64,000 nt of DNA, from assembly GCF_001486585.1 (NCBI RefSeq), contig NZ_LN909046.1:992001-1056000 (forward strand), in the 5' to 3' direction. The notes beneath the pieces are model-generated. The model was not told where the DNA came from and ran no database searches. It saw only the letters and a list, made by a program, of their open reading frames with translations. Both the position numbers and the translations under genes were made by a program. Below, piece by piece: positions 1 through 7,636 of the stretch. The stretch's first letter is position 1. Each line of letters begins with the position of its first letter. Origin of the DNA: Paenibacillus senegalimassiliensis. Its GTDB lineage: Bacteria > Bacillota > Bacilli > Paenibacillales > Paenibacillaceae.

Positions 1-1133
1 CTTGCCGACGGCAGGGGTTGAAATTTGGGGTGTATTTATCCCCTTGGGACCGGACGGAGGCAAGCTATGGGGAGGGGAAGCTATACGATGACTTCTATGT
101 CCATCAGCTAACCGAACTGTTAACCCATTATGGCGAGATTGCCTGTGTATGGCTGGATGGGGCTAATGGGGAAGGTCCTAGTGGGAAGAAGCAATATTAT
201 GATTGGGACCGATATTATGAGACGGTTCGCCGCCTTCAGCCGCAGTGTGTGATCAGTGTTTGTGGTCCGGATATTCGCTGGGTTGGCAATGAAGCTGGAC
301 ATACCCGCCAGGAAGAGTGGAGTGTGGTCCCGAGGTTCCTGCGTGATGCCGAGAAGGTGGCCGAAAAGTCTCAACAGGCCGATGATGGAGAGTTCTCTCG
401 TTCTCTGAATTCGATGGATGAGGACTTAGGAAGCCGTAAAGCTATCGCTCAATACCCCGATGAGGATTGGGTATGGTATCCGGCTGAGGTGAATACCTCC
501 ATTCGCCCAGGCTGGTTCTACCATCAGGAAGAGGATAGCCAAGTGCGAAGCGGCAGCGAACTGTTTGATATTTACTTGAATGCTGTAGGCGGGAACGGAA
601 CCTTTCTGCTAAATCTTCCTCCCAATCCAGAGGGCGTGATTGTGGAAGAAGATTGTCAGGCGCTTGGCGATTTGGGAAGCAAAATTACACGCTTGAACGA
701 TGTCAATCTGAGTTTAGGCGCGCGCGTTGACGTCTCTAGCAACCAAGAAGCTTCTCAGGAAAACATGGAGGGCTTATTGAATTCGGCGTATAGCGAATTT
801 GTCTGGAGGCCAGCGGAAGATGATACAGAGCCTTGGGTCCAGCTTACTTTGGAGAATGAGGTAACTATCGATACGATTATGCTTCAGGAGCAAATTCAGT
901 TAGGCCAACGGGTTGAGCGATTTGAGATATGGGCGATTGGTGGCGATCAAGTGGAGTGGACTTTATTGGCTGAGAGCAGCATCATCGGCTATAAGAAAAT
1001 CCTCCGTATTCCCGTGACCTGGCTGGATCGAATAAAGATCGTATTCAAGCAGTACCGCGGGTATCCTACACTGAAGCATGTTCGACTGCTGCATTTGGGG
1101 GAGAAAGGGAATTCCTCGCTCACCAAGGAATAA
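1..1133 (+). CDS. Alpha-L-fucosidase, GH29 family (5' end outside window)
   Basis: The reading frame is open from the first bases of the window (CRRQGLKFGVYLSPWDR reads through), so the TTG at 18 is not the true start and the N-terminal part is missing. GH29 enzymes release terminal alpha-L-fucose by a retaining mechanism. Seen: the LKFGVYLSPWDR strand of the TIM barrel, and VWLDG at about residue 47 counted from the TTG, where the family nucleophile Asp sits. The last ~135 residues (from about nt 720) look like an F5/8 type C (discoidin-like) sugar-binding domain. No conclusion about a signal peptide is possible because the N-terminus is absent. A terminator follows directly, so this ends its transcription unit. 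Confidence 0.9.
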   Translation, partial: CRRQGLKFGVYLSPWDRTEASYGEGKLYDDFYVHQLTELLTHYGEIACVWLDGANGEGPSGKKQYYDWDRYYETVRRLQPQCVISVCGPDIRWVGNEAGHTRQEEWSVVPRFLRDAEKVAEKSQQADDGEFSRSLNSMDEDLGSRKAIAQYPDEDWVWYPAEVNTSIRPGWFYHQEEDSQVRSGSELFDIYLNAVGGNGTFLLNLPPNPEGVIVEEDCQALGDLGSKITRLNDVNLSLGARVDVSSNQEASQENMEGLLNSAYSEFVWRPAEDDTEPWVQLTLENEVTIDTIMLQEQIQLGQRVERFEIWAIGGDQVEWTLLAESSIIGYKKILRIPVTWLDRIKIVFKQYRGYPTLKHVRLLHLGEKGNSSLTKE

Positions 1134-1152
1134 ATAAATAATTAGCACAAGA

Positions 1153-1193
1153 CGAGCAGGCACTTCCCATCGGGAGGTGCTTGTTCTTTTTTG
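1153..1193 (+). terminator. Rho-independent terminator after fucosidase
   Basis: The arms GCACTTCCC and GGGAGGTGC enclose a short loop and are extended outward by wobble pairs. A T-rich run (TTCTTTTTT) follows immediately. Confidence 0.8.
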
Positions 1194-1269
1194 TTGGGTA
1201 CAACATAAACAATGTAACGAGATAGCCCTAACCATTGAAATTGCTGAAAATTGTATAACTTGAATATGC

Positions 1270-1299
1270 TATAATCTATTGATAATGATTCTCATAAAG
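1270..1299 (+). promoter_or_regulatory. -10 box and Fur-box-like operator in front of AraC-SBP regulator
   Basis: TATAAT at 1270-1275 is followed at 1281-1299 by a sequence that begins GATAATGATTCTCATAA. It matches the 19-bp Fur consensus (two inverted GATAAT/ATTATC arms) at 14 of 19 positions. The site covers the expected transcription start, so iron-replete Fur would block initiation. No convincing -35 is visible at normal spacing. Confidence 0.65.
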
Positions 1300-1319
1300 T
1301 GAAGACGGTAGGTGCTATC

Positions 1320-2432
1320 ATGAGAAACGGGCATATTCAACAAGCCATGATGTATATAGAGGATCATCTGAATGAGTCCATCAGCCGCTCCGAATTGGCT
1401 GACATTGCAGGCATTAACCCGGATCATTTCTCGCGGATGTTCAAAAAGCAAACGGGGATTAGTCCGAAGGAATATATCACGCGCTTACGGATGGAGAGGG
1501 CCAAATCCCTGCTCGCCAAGTCGCCTTCGTCCATTATGGAAGTTGCCCGCAGCGTAGGGTTCGAGGACCCGTATCATTTCAGCCGCAGGTTCAAGCAAGT
1601 CGTTGGTGTAGCTCCTTCAGCTTATATGGCTTCGCCCCAGCTTCGCGTGGTGGCACTCGACGGTTATGGGCATTGTCTGGCGCTTGGTGTGGTGCCAGTT
1701 GCGGCGGATGCCAAACCCATCGGTCAATATGTGCCATGGATGAAGGAGGTCGAGGTCTTGTCCTTATCCGGGGAACGGGAAATGGACAGAGAGCGTTTGG
1801 CCACCCTGAAGCCAGATATCATCATCACGATGAATCGCCATGACGAGCAGGAATTGGCAGAGATTGCCCCGGTCGTATTCCTGGATGTGTTGGAGGACCC
1901 CATTTATGGGCAGCTTGTCAAACTTGCGGCCGCTCTTGGCAAAGAAGCGCAGGCGGCACAATGGATTCAGGACTACGAAGAACGCTGCCATATGCTGAAA
2001 ATGCAGCTTGCCAAGGACGGGCAATCACGTCGTGTGGCAATTCTCCGCGTCAGGGAACCACTGCTCCAAATTTACGGGATGCAAAATATGGGCTATCCAT
2101 TCTATCGCTCCTTGAAAGTGGTTCCTCCCGAGCGTATTTTGCTGCAAACGGTATGCAATGTTCATTTTCATTCCAGTGCTATTAGTATGGAGGAGATCGG
2201 ATTCTATGAGGCAGACGAACTGTTCGTTGTAGTCCAGCCGGAAGAGGGGGCACGGCGACGGTGGAAGGAGTTGCAGGCCTCGCCATCCTTGTGTTCTCAT
2301 CCCGCGTATCGATCAGGGCGAATATATGAGCTGGACGTCAGCCGCTGGCTGGCATATGATCCGATATCCATCCGTTTCCAAATGGAGGAAGCGGCAGGCT
2401 TGTTGTTATCCGGGGCTCATATGCCGGAATAA
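1320..2432 (+). CDS. AraC-family regulator fused to a siderophore-binding-protein-like domain (Btr type)
   Basis: Predicted 370-residue transcription factor. Residues ~5-103 carry two AraC helix-turn-helix units (ELADIAGINPDHFSRMFKK; IMEVARSVGFEDPYHFSRRF). Residues ~110-365 resemble a periplasmic-binding-protein fold of the FepB/FhuD type (LKPDIIITMNRHDEQELAEI). This is the architecture of B. subtilis Btr, which senses ferric siderophore through its binding-protein domain and activates the matching uptake genes. A GTG at 1299 is also in frame, but it lies inside the Fur-like box without a ribosome site; ATG 1320 has AGGTG five bases upstream. The neighbouring Fur-regulated binding lipoprotein is the obvious target gene. 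Ligand unknown. Confidence 0.87.
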   Translation: MRNGHIQQAMMYIEDHLNESISRSELADIAGINPDHFSRMFKKQTGISPKEYITRLRMERAKSLLAKSPSSIMEVARSVGFEDPYHFSRRFKQVVGVAPSAYMASPQLRVVALDGYGHCLALGVVPVAADAKPIGQYVPWMKEVEVLSLSGEREMDRERLATLKPDIIITMNRHDEQELAEIAPVVFLDVLEDPIYGQLVKLAAALGKEAQAAQWIQDYEERCHMLKMQLAKDGQSRRVAILRVREPLLQIYGMQNMGYPFYRSLKVVPPERILLQTVCNVHFHSSAISMEEIGFYEADELFVVVQPEEGARRRWKELQASPSLCSHPAYRSGRIYELDVSRWLAYDPISIRFQMEEAAGLLLSGAHMPE

Positions 2433-2494
2433 TCCATCCTCCACGCAACAATTCGCCATGGAGCCGTTCTGGTGAGATGATTAAAATATAAGTT

Positions 2495-2513
2495 GATATT
2501 AATAATCATTATC
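2495..2513 (+). promoter_or_regulatory. Fur box upstream of siderophore-binding lipoprotein
   Basis: The 19 bases beginning GATATTAATAATC and ending ATTATC match the classical Fur consensus at 17 of 19 positions. The site lies 22 bases before the start codon, between the AraC-SBP regulator and the lipoprotein gene, implying iron repression of the downstream genes independently of the upstream promoter. Confidence 0.75.
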
Positions 2514-2535
2514 ACATAGAAAACGGGAGGGTCCT

Positions 2536-3567
2536 ATGAATTTACATCATGTCTTACACCTGCAACGAAAACCGGGATTTATGCTGTTGCTGCTGCTAAT
2601 AGTGGCATTGCTGGCGACAGCGTGCGGTGCAACAAATACGCCAAGTGGTAGTGGCAATGAGCCGCAGAATGCCGCGACAGAACCAGCACCTTTGGAAGCG
2701 AAGACTCGCACCGTAGTGGATGATTTGGATCGGGAAGTAGAGGTTCCTGTAGCTCCTGAGCGGATCGTTGCCGGAGAGTTCGCTCCCGAACTACTGACGC
2801 TGGGCATTAAGCCCATCGCTTCGGGAGATAACGGATTTAAGGTTATTTATACCTTGGACGAGATGGAAGGGGTGGACCGCATTGGTGATCCGCCTAACCC
2901 GGAGAAAATTCTGGAGCTTGATCCTGACCTGGTTGTTGCGCCTACGGTGTTCCTGGAGATTTATCCAGAGCAAATGGAGCAAATCGCTCTTATTGCCCCG
3001 GTATATTACTTGAGCTTCGACCAAGATCCCATCCATGGCATCTTTGTTAAGCTGGCCGAACTGGTTGGCAAAAGTGAGGAGGCCAAAGCCTGGATTGCCG
3101 AGTATGAGCAGGAGGCAGAAGCTGGGCGGGAGCGCTTGGCGGCTGCGATTGGCGATGAAACGGTGTCTATTTTCCGGGTGGAGAAGGGACGGCTGCGGAT
3201 CTATCTGAACCGGAACTTTGCTGGATATATGCTACGCAGCAGCTTGCAGGTTCCGGCACCGGATGCAGTGACTGCCGAAATCGAGCAGAATCCTAATAGC
3301 TCAGCCGTGCAAATATCCATGGAAAAGTTGCCGGAATTTGCGGGCGATCACCTGTTCATTATCGTACGTGAAGAGGGAGATGACCGCCAAGCCTTTGAAG
3401 AGATTAAGGAGTCGGGGCTATGGAACAGCCTTGATGCGGTGAAGAACGGGAAGCTGCATTTTCTGGAGACGGACAAGTATTATGGCTCGGATATTGTCAC
3501 GATTCGCGAGACGATGAAGGAAGCCGTAGAGATGCTGGCTCCGGAAAATGCTGACGAAGGGAAATGA
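2536..3567 (+). CDS. Iron-siderophore ABC transporter substrate-binding lipoprotein
   Basis: A 343-residue lipoprotein: positively charged N-terminus, hydrophobic stretch 15-27 and lipobox LATAC, so Cys30 is the lipidation site and the mature protein is tethered outside the membrane. After a low-complexity linker comes a class III binding-protein fold: VVDDLDREVEVPVAPERIVA is the usual first strand of ferric-siderophore and haem receptors, then LELDPDLVVAP and a long central helix. RBS GGGAGG lies five bases before the ATG. A Fur box precedes it. No permease or ATPase gene is nearby, so it must share membrane components encoded elsewhere. It overlaps the next gene by four bases (ATGA), indicating translational coupling. 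Confidence 0.9.
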   Translation: MNLHHVLHLQRKPGFMLLLLLIVALLATACGATNTPSGSGNEPQNAATEPAPLEAKTRTVVDDLDREVEVPVAPERIVAGEFAPELLTLGIKPIASGDNGFKVIYTLDEMEGVDRIGDPPNPEKILELDPDLVVAPTVFLEIYPEQMEQIALIAPVYYLSFDQDPIHGIFVKLAELVGKSEEAKAWIAEYEQEAEAGRERLAAAIGDETVSIFRVEKGRLRIYLNRNFAGYMLRSSLQVPAPDAVTAEIEQNPNSSAVQISMEKLPEFAGDHLFIIVREEGDDRQAFEEIKESGLWNSLDAVKNGKLHFLETDKYYGSDIVTIRETMKEAVEMLAPENADEGK

Positions 3568-4145
3568 CCGGGATGGCTGATCGGGAGCAGGATATGCAAA
3601 TGGCCTCCATCATCCGGGAGCGCAGAACCGTACGGGATTTTAACGGTCAGCCGCTGGAGCGAGAGGTTATTCTCGGCATACTGCGGGATGCCGTATGGGC
3701 ACCATTTCACGGCAGGAAGGAGCCGTGGCGGTTCATCCTGTTCACTGGCGAGGCTCGCAAACGGTTCGCAGAAGCCGTTATCGGAACGTATTCGTCCGAA
3801 CTGGCAGAGCGCTGGAGTGACTGGGCATTCAGGCAATACTGCGAGCTGATGCAGGCCCACTTGCTGGTGGTCATTGAAGCTGATCCTCGCCAGAAGTATT
3901 GGGAGGATGCCATTGGAGCGGCGTCGGCGTTAATTCAGAACATCCAATTGCTGGCTTGGGAGCGACAGGTGGGGGTAGTCTGGAAGACCAATGAGTGGAA
4001 CTGGGACCCATCCTTCCATCAACAGGTTGGGGTGATGCCCCATGAGCGCATCGTGGGTACTTTGCATCTCGGGTATTTCGATAAGGCACCCAAGCCTAAG
4101 CGGAGAACTCCAGTGGAGGAATTGCTGACAGAGTTCTCCGAATAG
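3564..4145 (+). CDS. Nitroreductase family protein (putative FMN oxidoreductase)
   Basis: 193 residues with the hallmark N-terminus of FMN-dependent nitroreductases (IIRERRTVRDFNGQPLEREV: RR-S/T-x-R-x-F for FMN phosphate binding), APFHGRKEPWRFILF as second FMN segment, and a C-terminal MPHERIVGTLHLGYF strand typical of the fold. Known members use NAD(P)H to reduce nitro groups, quinones or other organic acceptors. Start ATG 3564 overlaps the stop of the siderophore-binding lipoprotein, so both are translated from one Fur-controlled mRNA. I infer a role in reductive iron release or processing of the imported ligand; this is not shown by sequence alone. Confidence 0.82.
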   Translation: MTGMADREQDMQMASIIRERRTVRDFNGQPLEREVILGILRDAVWAPFHGRKEPWRFILFTGEARKRFAEAVIGTYSSELAERWSDWAFRQYCELMQAHLLVVIEADPRQKYWEDAIGAASALIQNIQLLAWERQVGVVWKTNEWNWDPSFHQQVGVMPHERIVGTLHLGYFDKAPKPKRRTPVEELLTEFSE

Positions 4146-4160
4146 AGGCTTGAAGGATGC

Positions 4161-5162
4161 TTAAACGCTGCGAATCCAATCCGCTTCCGTGCTGATAAAT
4201 CGGCAGACGGTAGCGGATTTTTGCGTCTGGTCCCGCAGGACGAGAGGGGAGTCCAACCCTGCTTCATAGCGGTTAAGAAAATGCAGGAAGACGTCAAGCT
4301 TGCGGAGCTGAAGCAGTTCAGGGAGACAAGCTAACTCGTGGGCTGTAAGCTCTTGTGCCTGGCGGTACCCAGCCAGCATCTCAACCACCACGGACCTGGA
4401 GAGGCCTCCAGGTGCCGATAATTGCTCGGCCAGGCAGACAGCCAGTTCCATTACCCGAAGGTCATGGGTGGCGAATTCGAAGTCGAGCACTGCACTGACG
4501 CTCCCACCGTCCATAAGCACGTTGGCGTGGGAGAAGTCGCCATGAATCCATTGCCGCGCAAGGCGGCGGATGGATTCGGCACGGCTGGGCAAGGAGGTCA
4601 GAATGTCCAGCAGGAAGTTCGCCTCCCCGGCGAGCGAAGCGAGGTCGGGGTCGGCATGATAGAGGCGGCGGGCGCTTTCCGCCGCCTCTGTGGTGTCTCC
4701 GCCCAGTAGCTCGTCATAGGGCGGATAGGCGGGCGCGGCTTCAAGCCGTAGTCCCGCCATGGCCTGCGTAAGCTGGCCCGTGGCGAGACCGTAGGCGTAA
4801 GCCAGATGGTGTTGGTCCGGTGCGGGCTTCGCCCCGGACAAATAGGTGAACAGCGCGGCGAGCTTGCCGTCCGGAGCGACGGTCCAGGTGCCGCCTTGCC
4901 GGGTGCGCAGCGGACAAGGCACGGCGAAAGGCAGCTCCTGCTTCGCGAGCAGCAGCAAGAGCTCGTGTTCGGCCGCAAGCTTGTCCGTCGAGCGATGATT
5001 TTCATAGATACGCAGCACTCGGACCAGCCCGTCCGGGAACAGCGCATAACGCGTTGTATTGTTCATGCCGCTGTCTCGCTCCTCGATTCCCAAGCAAGGA
5101 GGAAGCGGGTAGGCTTCAAGAATGGCTTGAATATAGTTATAGTCAGGGTGGAGCGTAGTCAT
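4161..5162 (-). CDS. Aminoglycoside phosphotransferase-like (APH/choline kinase fold) protein
   Basis: About 333 residues with the protein-kinase-like APH fold. The catalytic Brenner motif is present (WIHGDFSHANVLMD: H-G-D-x4-N) and is followed by AVLDFEFA, the DFG-equivalent metal site. The family phosphorylates small hydroxylated compounds such as aminoglycosides, homoserine, choline or spore-related metabolites; the substrate cannot be read from sequence and resistance should not be assumed. An in-frame TTG at 5174 sits directly against AAGGAG and is too close; ATG 5162 is 12 bases from it and is preferred. Monocistronic, converging on the nitroreductase gene with only 15 bases between stops. 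Confidence 0.78.
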   Translation of the reverse strand: MTTLHPDYNYIQAILEAYPLPPCLGIEERDSGMNNTTRYALFPDGLVRVLRIYENHRSTDKLAAEHELLLLLAKQELPFAVPCPLRTRQGGTWTVAPDGKLAALFTYLSGAKPAPDQHHLAYAYGLATGQLTQAMAGLRLEAAPAYPPYDELLGGDTTEAAESARRLYHADPDLASLAGEANFLLDILTSLPSRAESIRRLARQWIHGDFSHANVLMDGGSVSAVLDFEFATHDLRVMELAVCLAEQLSAPGGLSRSVVVEMLAGYRQAQELTAHELACLPELLQLRKLDVFLHFLNRYEAGLDSPLVLRDQTQKSATVCRFISTEADWIRSV

Positions 5163-5260
5163 CGGTGGGTCCAACTCCTTGGGAAGATTTCTGCAAATAC
5201 CATAGATTATTAATAATGATTATAGCATCGACCGGGGTCCCCTGGCGCGAATAGCCCACC

Positions 5261-5869
5261 TTATTGATTGAAATTATCGCCCGTAAACGTAACATCACCA
5301 TCGTCCAGCCGCAGAATAATCTTGTAATCTTCCCGCTCGAAGCTGTCCAATTGGGTCCCATACATAAACGACTTGTTCTCAGCTTCGAGCAGGGGAGAGG
5401 GCACGAGTTGATACGGCTTAAGGAGCGTGCCAATTACAGGGCGGATGCCGTTTGCATTAGCCTCCCCATAGAGGGGTTCGGTCCTTACGAGCAAGGCCTT
5501 GTTATTGGTCAACTCCAAATCAAGCTGCCAGAGGTCTCCTTTAACTTCAGTCTTATAAACCAGATGATTCTGATTAACAGGAGAGCCTATTGCGATGAAA
5601 TAAGCCACGATAGCAAGAACCAGAACGATACCGGCAACGCTCAAGAGTAATTTCTCCGTGAATCTTCTCCGGATTTTCCTCAGGAAATCGATCTCCCGAC
5701 GATCTGCAATAGTGGACGGCGCATCTGTTGGGGTGGACATTTGAGTATAGATAGCCTGACAGGCTTTGCATTCCTGCAAATGCTGTTGAATTTCAGCCTC
5801 CGTCTCTTTGCTCACCAAGCCGTCTATATAATTAGGCAATAAATCCTGAACGATATGGCATTTAAGCAT
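5261..5869 (-). CDS. Anti-sigma factor with zinc-finger (zf-HC2) domain
   Basis: 202 residues. The N-terminus has the anti-sigma zinc motif H30-x3-C34-x2-C37 (HLQECKACQ), preceded by CHIVQDLLPNYIDGLVS, the usual sigma-binding helices. One membrane segment follows at ~74-94, then a ~105-residue extracytoplasmic domain that should sense the signal. ZAS-type anti-sigma factors hold their ECF sigma factor at the membrane until released. The start codon overlaps the stop of the sigma gene by one base (TAATG), so the pair is translationally coupled. The outer domain is not one I recognise, so the stress signal is unknown. Confidence 0.88.
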   Translation of the reverse strand: MLKCHIVQDLLPNYIDGLVSKETEAEIQQHLQECKACQAIYTQMSTPTDAPSTIADRREIDFLRKIRRRFTEKLLLSVAGIVLVLAIVAYFIAIGSPVNQNHLVYKTEVKGDLWQLDLELTNNKALLVRTEPLYGEANANGIRPVIGTLLKPYQLVPSPLLEAENKSFMYGTQLDSFEREDYKIILRLDDGDVTFTGDNFNQ

Positions 5870-6348
5870 TAGAGCACCTCCATAAGTTTTTGTTTGGCCC
5901 GGTAGAAGTTCACGCGTGCCCAGTTTTCGCTTTGGCCCAGGATCTCACCGATTTCCGCAAATGAAAACTCGCCGGATATCCGCATATGTACAACCTCACG
6001 CATCGGCTCGCTGAGTTGATGAATAGCCTTGTACAAATCCATCTTGTGACCGTGGAACAGGACAGCTTCCTCCGGGGACCTGGACGGCGAAGGAATATCC
6101 TCGTGAAGCTCTTGATGGGTTTGCTTGGTCTTCTTGGCAAGCTCCTGATACCAGATATGCTTGGCAATTTGACATAACCAAACTCTGATTTGGCAAGAGC
6201 CATCATAGGTATGAATGGAATAAACAGCCCGGTAGAATGTCTCCTCCGTGAGTTCCTCAGCCACGTCTGCATCATGGGTTAAACTGAGCAAGTACCTATA
6301 GACGCTATTAGCATGATTCTTATAGATTTCCTCCAAATCCTTCGCCAT
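5869..6348 (-). CDS. ECF-type RNA polymerase sigma factor
   Basis: 159 residues from ATG 6348, which has AGGGGG nine bases upstream; the longer frame beginning MRGGER overlaps that site and is less likely. Region 2 (SVYRYLLSLTHDADVAEELTEETF) and region 4 (MRISGEFSFAEIGEILGQSENWARVNFYRAKQKL) are both complete, with the short linker of sigma-70 family group 4. It recruits RNA polymerase to a small regulon when freed from the coupled zinc anti-sigma factor downstream. On the minus strand TGTAAC lies ~46 bases upstream of the start, an ECF-like -35, but no clear -10 is seen, so autoregulation is only possible. Confidence 0.9.
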   Translation of the reverse strand: MAKDLEEIYKNHANSVYRYLLSLTHDADVAEELTEETFYRAVYSIHTYDGSCQIRVWLCQIAKHIWYQELAKKTKQTHQELHEDIPSPSRSPEEAVLFHGHKMDLYKAIHQLSEPMREVVHMRISGEFSFAEIGEILGQSENWARVNFYRAKQKLMEVL

Positions 6349-6469
6349 TCGTTCACCCCCTCTCACACTATATATCTATAAAACTAAACTTTCGTTACAA
6401 ATGAAATAGAGAATATTTGGCGGCTTATCCGTCAAATTTGACATTCGATGAGATTTTTTATTTTAGGTA

Positions 6470-6528
6470 TTGAAAAGCGCTTACATATGATCTATAATCT
6501 AGGTAAATCGATTTACTAAACCGATTTA
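6470..6528 (+). promoter_or_regulatory. Sigma-A promoter with cre-like site and two LacI-type operators
   Basis: The region between the ECF sigma gene and the kinase (6349-6662) is AT-rich and carries this control site. -35 TTGAAA (6470-6475) and -10 TATAAT (6493-6498) are separated by exactly 17 bases. GAAAAGCGCTTACAT at 6473-6487 matches the CcpA cre consensus except at its first conserved TG, and lies in the spacer. Just downstream are GTAAATCGATTTAC (6503-6516, perfect 14-bp palindrome) and TAAACCGATTTA (6517-6528). The second is repeated exactly at 12056-12067, so both are probably operators for the LacI-family protein encoded in the locus. Confidence 0.8.
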
Positions 6529-6662
6529 TCAAAAAGGGGGAAACAATCAACAACCCATTTTGCTTGAAACTGAACAGGATGGGAATTCTGAAGTGGAAGG
6601 GGAGATTTATTTTTCAAAATGAATCCATACCCGCAGAAATCCAAAGAAGGGCGAGAAATCAA

Positions 6663-7622
6663 TTGAGTAACTTGGATGGTATTACTTTTGGCGAAGCGAT
6701 GGCGATGTTTACCGCGGACGAACCGGGTCCATTCCATGAAATTAACCACTATACGCTAGGCTTGGCCGGTGCTGAAATGAACTTTGCGATCGGTTTGGCC
6801 AGGCTGGGCCTGAGGTCCGGGTGGGTAAGCCAGGTCGGGGAGGATTCCTTCGGCAAGCTGATTCTGCAGCGCCTGCAAGAAGAAGGGGTGGACAGGCAGC
6901 ATGTTCAGGTTGACTCCCAGTACCCCACAGGTTTTCAATTGAAATCCAAGGTGGTGGAGGGAGATCCGGAAATTCAGTATTTCAGGAAAGGCTCTGCTGC
7001 AAGCTATATGGGACCAGAACGCTTCTCGGAAGAACATTATCTGAGAGCGGCTCATCTGCATATGACCGGTATTCCGCTGGCTTTGTCGGAGCACACCAGG
7101 GCTTACGCAGGCACCGTTCTTCGCTGCATGAAGGAGCATGGTCGGTCCGTTTCCTTTGACCCGAACTTGCGTCCTGCATTATGGAAGTCGGAAGAAGAGA
7201 TGATTCAGGTGGTGAATGAATTTGCCATTGAATCGAATTACGTGCTTCCGGGTATAAGTGAGGGACAAATCCTCACGGGTTACGGGGAAGCTCGCGATAT
7301 CGCTGCTTTTTATCTGGAGCGAGGGGTCGAGTTAGTGATTGTTAAGCTTGGTGCCGGGGGAGCCTACTACCGGAACGCTAGCGAGGAAGGCTATGTTGAT
7401 CCTTATCCGATTGACCAAGCCGTGGATACGGTAGGTGCCGGAGACGGGTTTGCCGTAGGTGTAGTCAGTGCCCTGATCGAGAAGTGCTCAATCGTGGAGG
7501 CCGTGCAACGAGGAAATGCTATCGGTTCCCTGGCGGTTCAGTCCCCTGGGGATTATGACGGCTATCCGACGAGAGAGCAGCTAGAGCAATTTATGAAAGT
7601 TCAACCAATAAGGCAAATTTAG
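6663..7622 (+). CDS. kdgK: PfkB-family sugar kinase, closest to 2-keto-3-deoxygluconate kinase
   Basis: 319 residues from TTG 6663, which starts right at the family N-terminus (LDGITFGEAMAMF) and has AAGGG upstream; the longer frame from 6564 adds 33 residues unlike the family. Seen: sugar-binding GLAGAEMNFAIGLARLG, substrate segment YFRKGSAASYM, and PfkB signature 2 DTVGAGDGFAVGV with the catalytic Asp. The whole chain resembles Bacillus KdgK, which phosphorylates KDG to KDPG in uronate breakdown. No KDPG aldolase of the usual type is next to it; the neighbours are a PTS and hexulose-phosphate enzymes, so the true substrate may be another ketose or keto-acid. First gene after a LacI-controlled promoter. 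Confidence 0.82.
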   Translation: MSNLDGITFGEAMAMFTADEPGPFHEINHYTLGLAGAEMNFAIGLARLGLRSGWVSQVGEDSFGKLILQRLQEEGVDRQHVQVDSQYPTGFQLKSKVVEGDPEIQYFRKGSAASYMGPERFSEEHYLRAAHLHMTGIPLALSEHTRAYAGTVLRCMKEHGRSVSFDPNLRPALWKSEEEMIQVVNEFAIESNYVLPGISEGQILTGYGEARDIAAFYLERGVELVIVKLGAGGAYYRNASEEGYVDPYPIDQAVDTVGAGDGFAVGVVSALIEKCSIVEAVQRGNAIGSLAVQSPGDYDGYPTREQLEQFMKVQPIRQI

Positions 7623-7636
7623 AGGGAGGCCATGAA

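Noticed and set aside
4161..5162. Aminoglycoside-resistance gene
   Set aside because: The fold is shared by many metabolic kinases; nothing in the sequence or context points to antibiotic modification.
5205..5225. Third Fur box upstream of the phosphotransferase
   Set aside because: The AT-rich GATTATTAATAATGATTATA region matches the Fur consensus at only about half of the positions in any alignment, which is near chance for such DNA.
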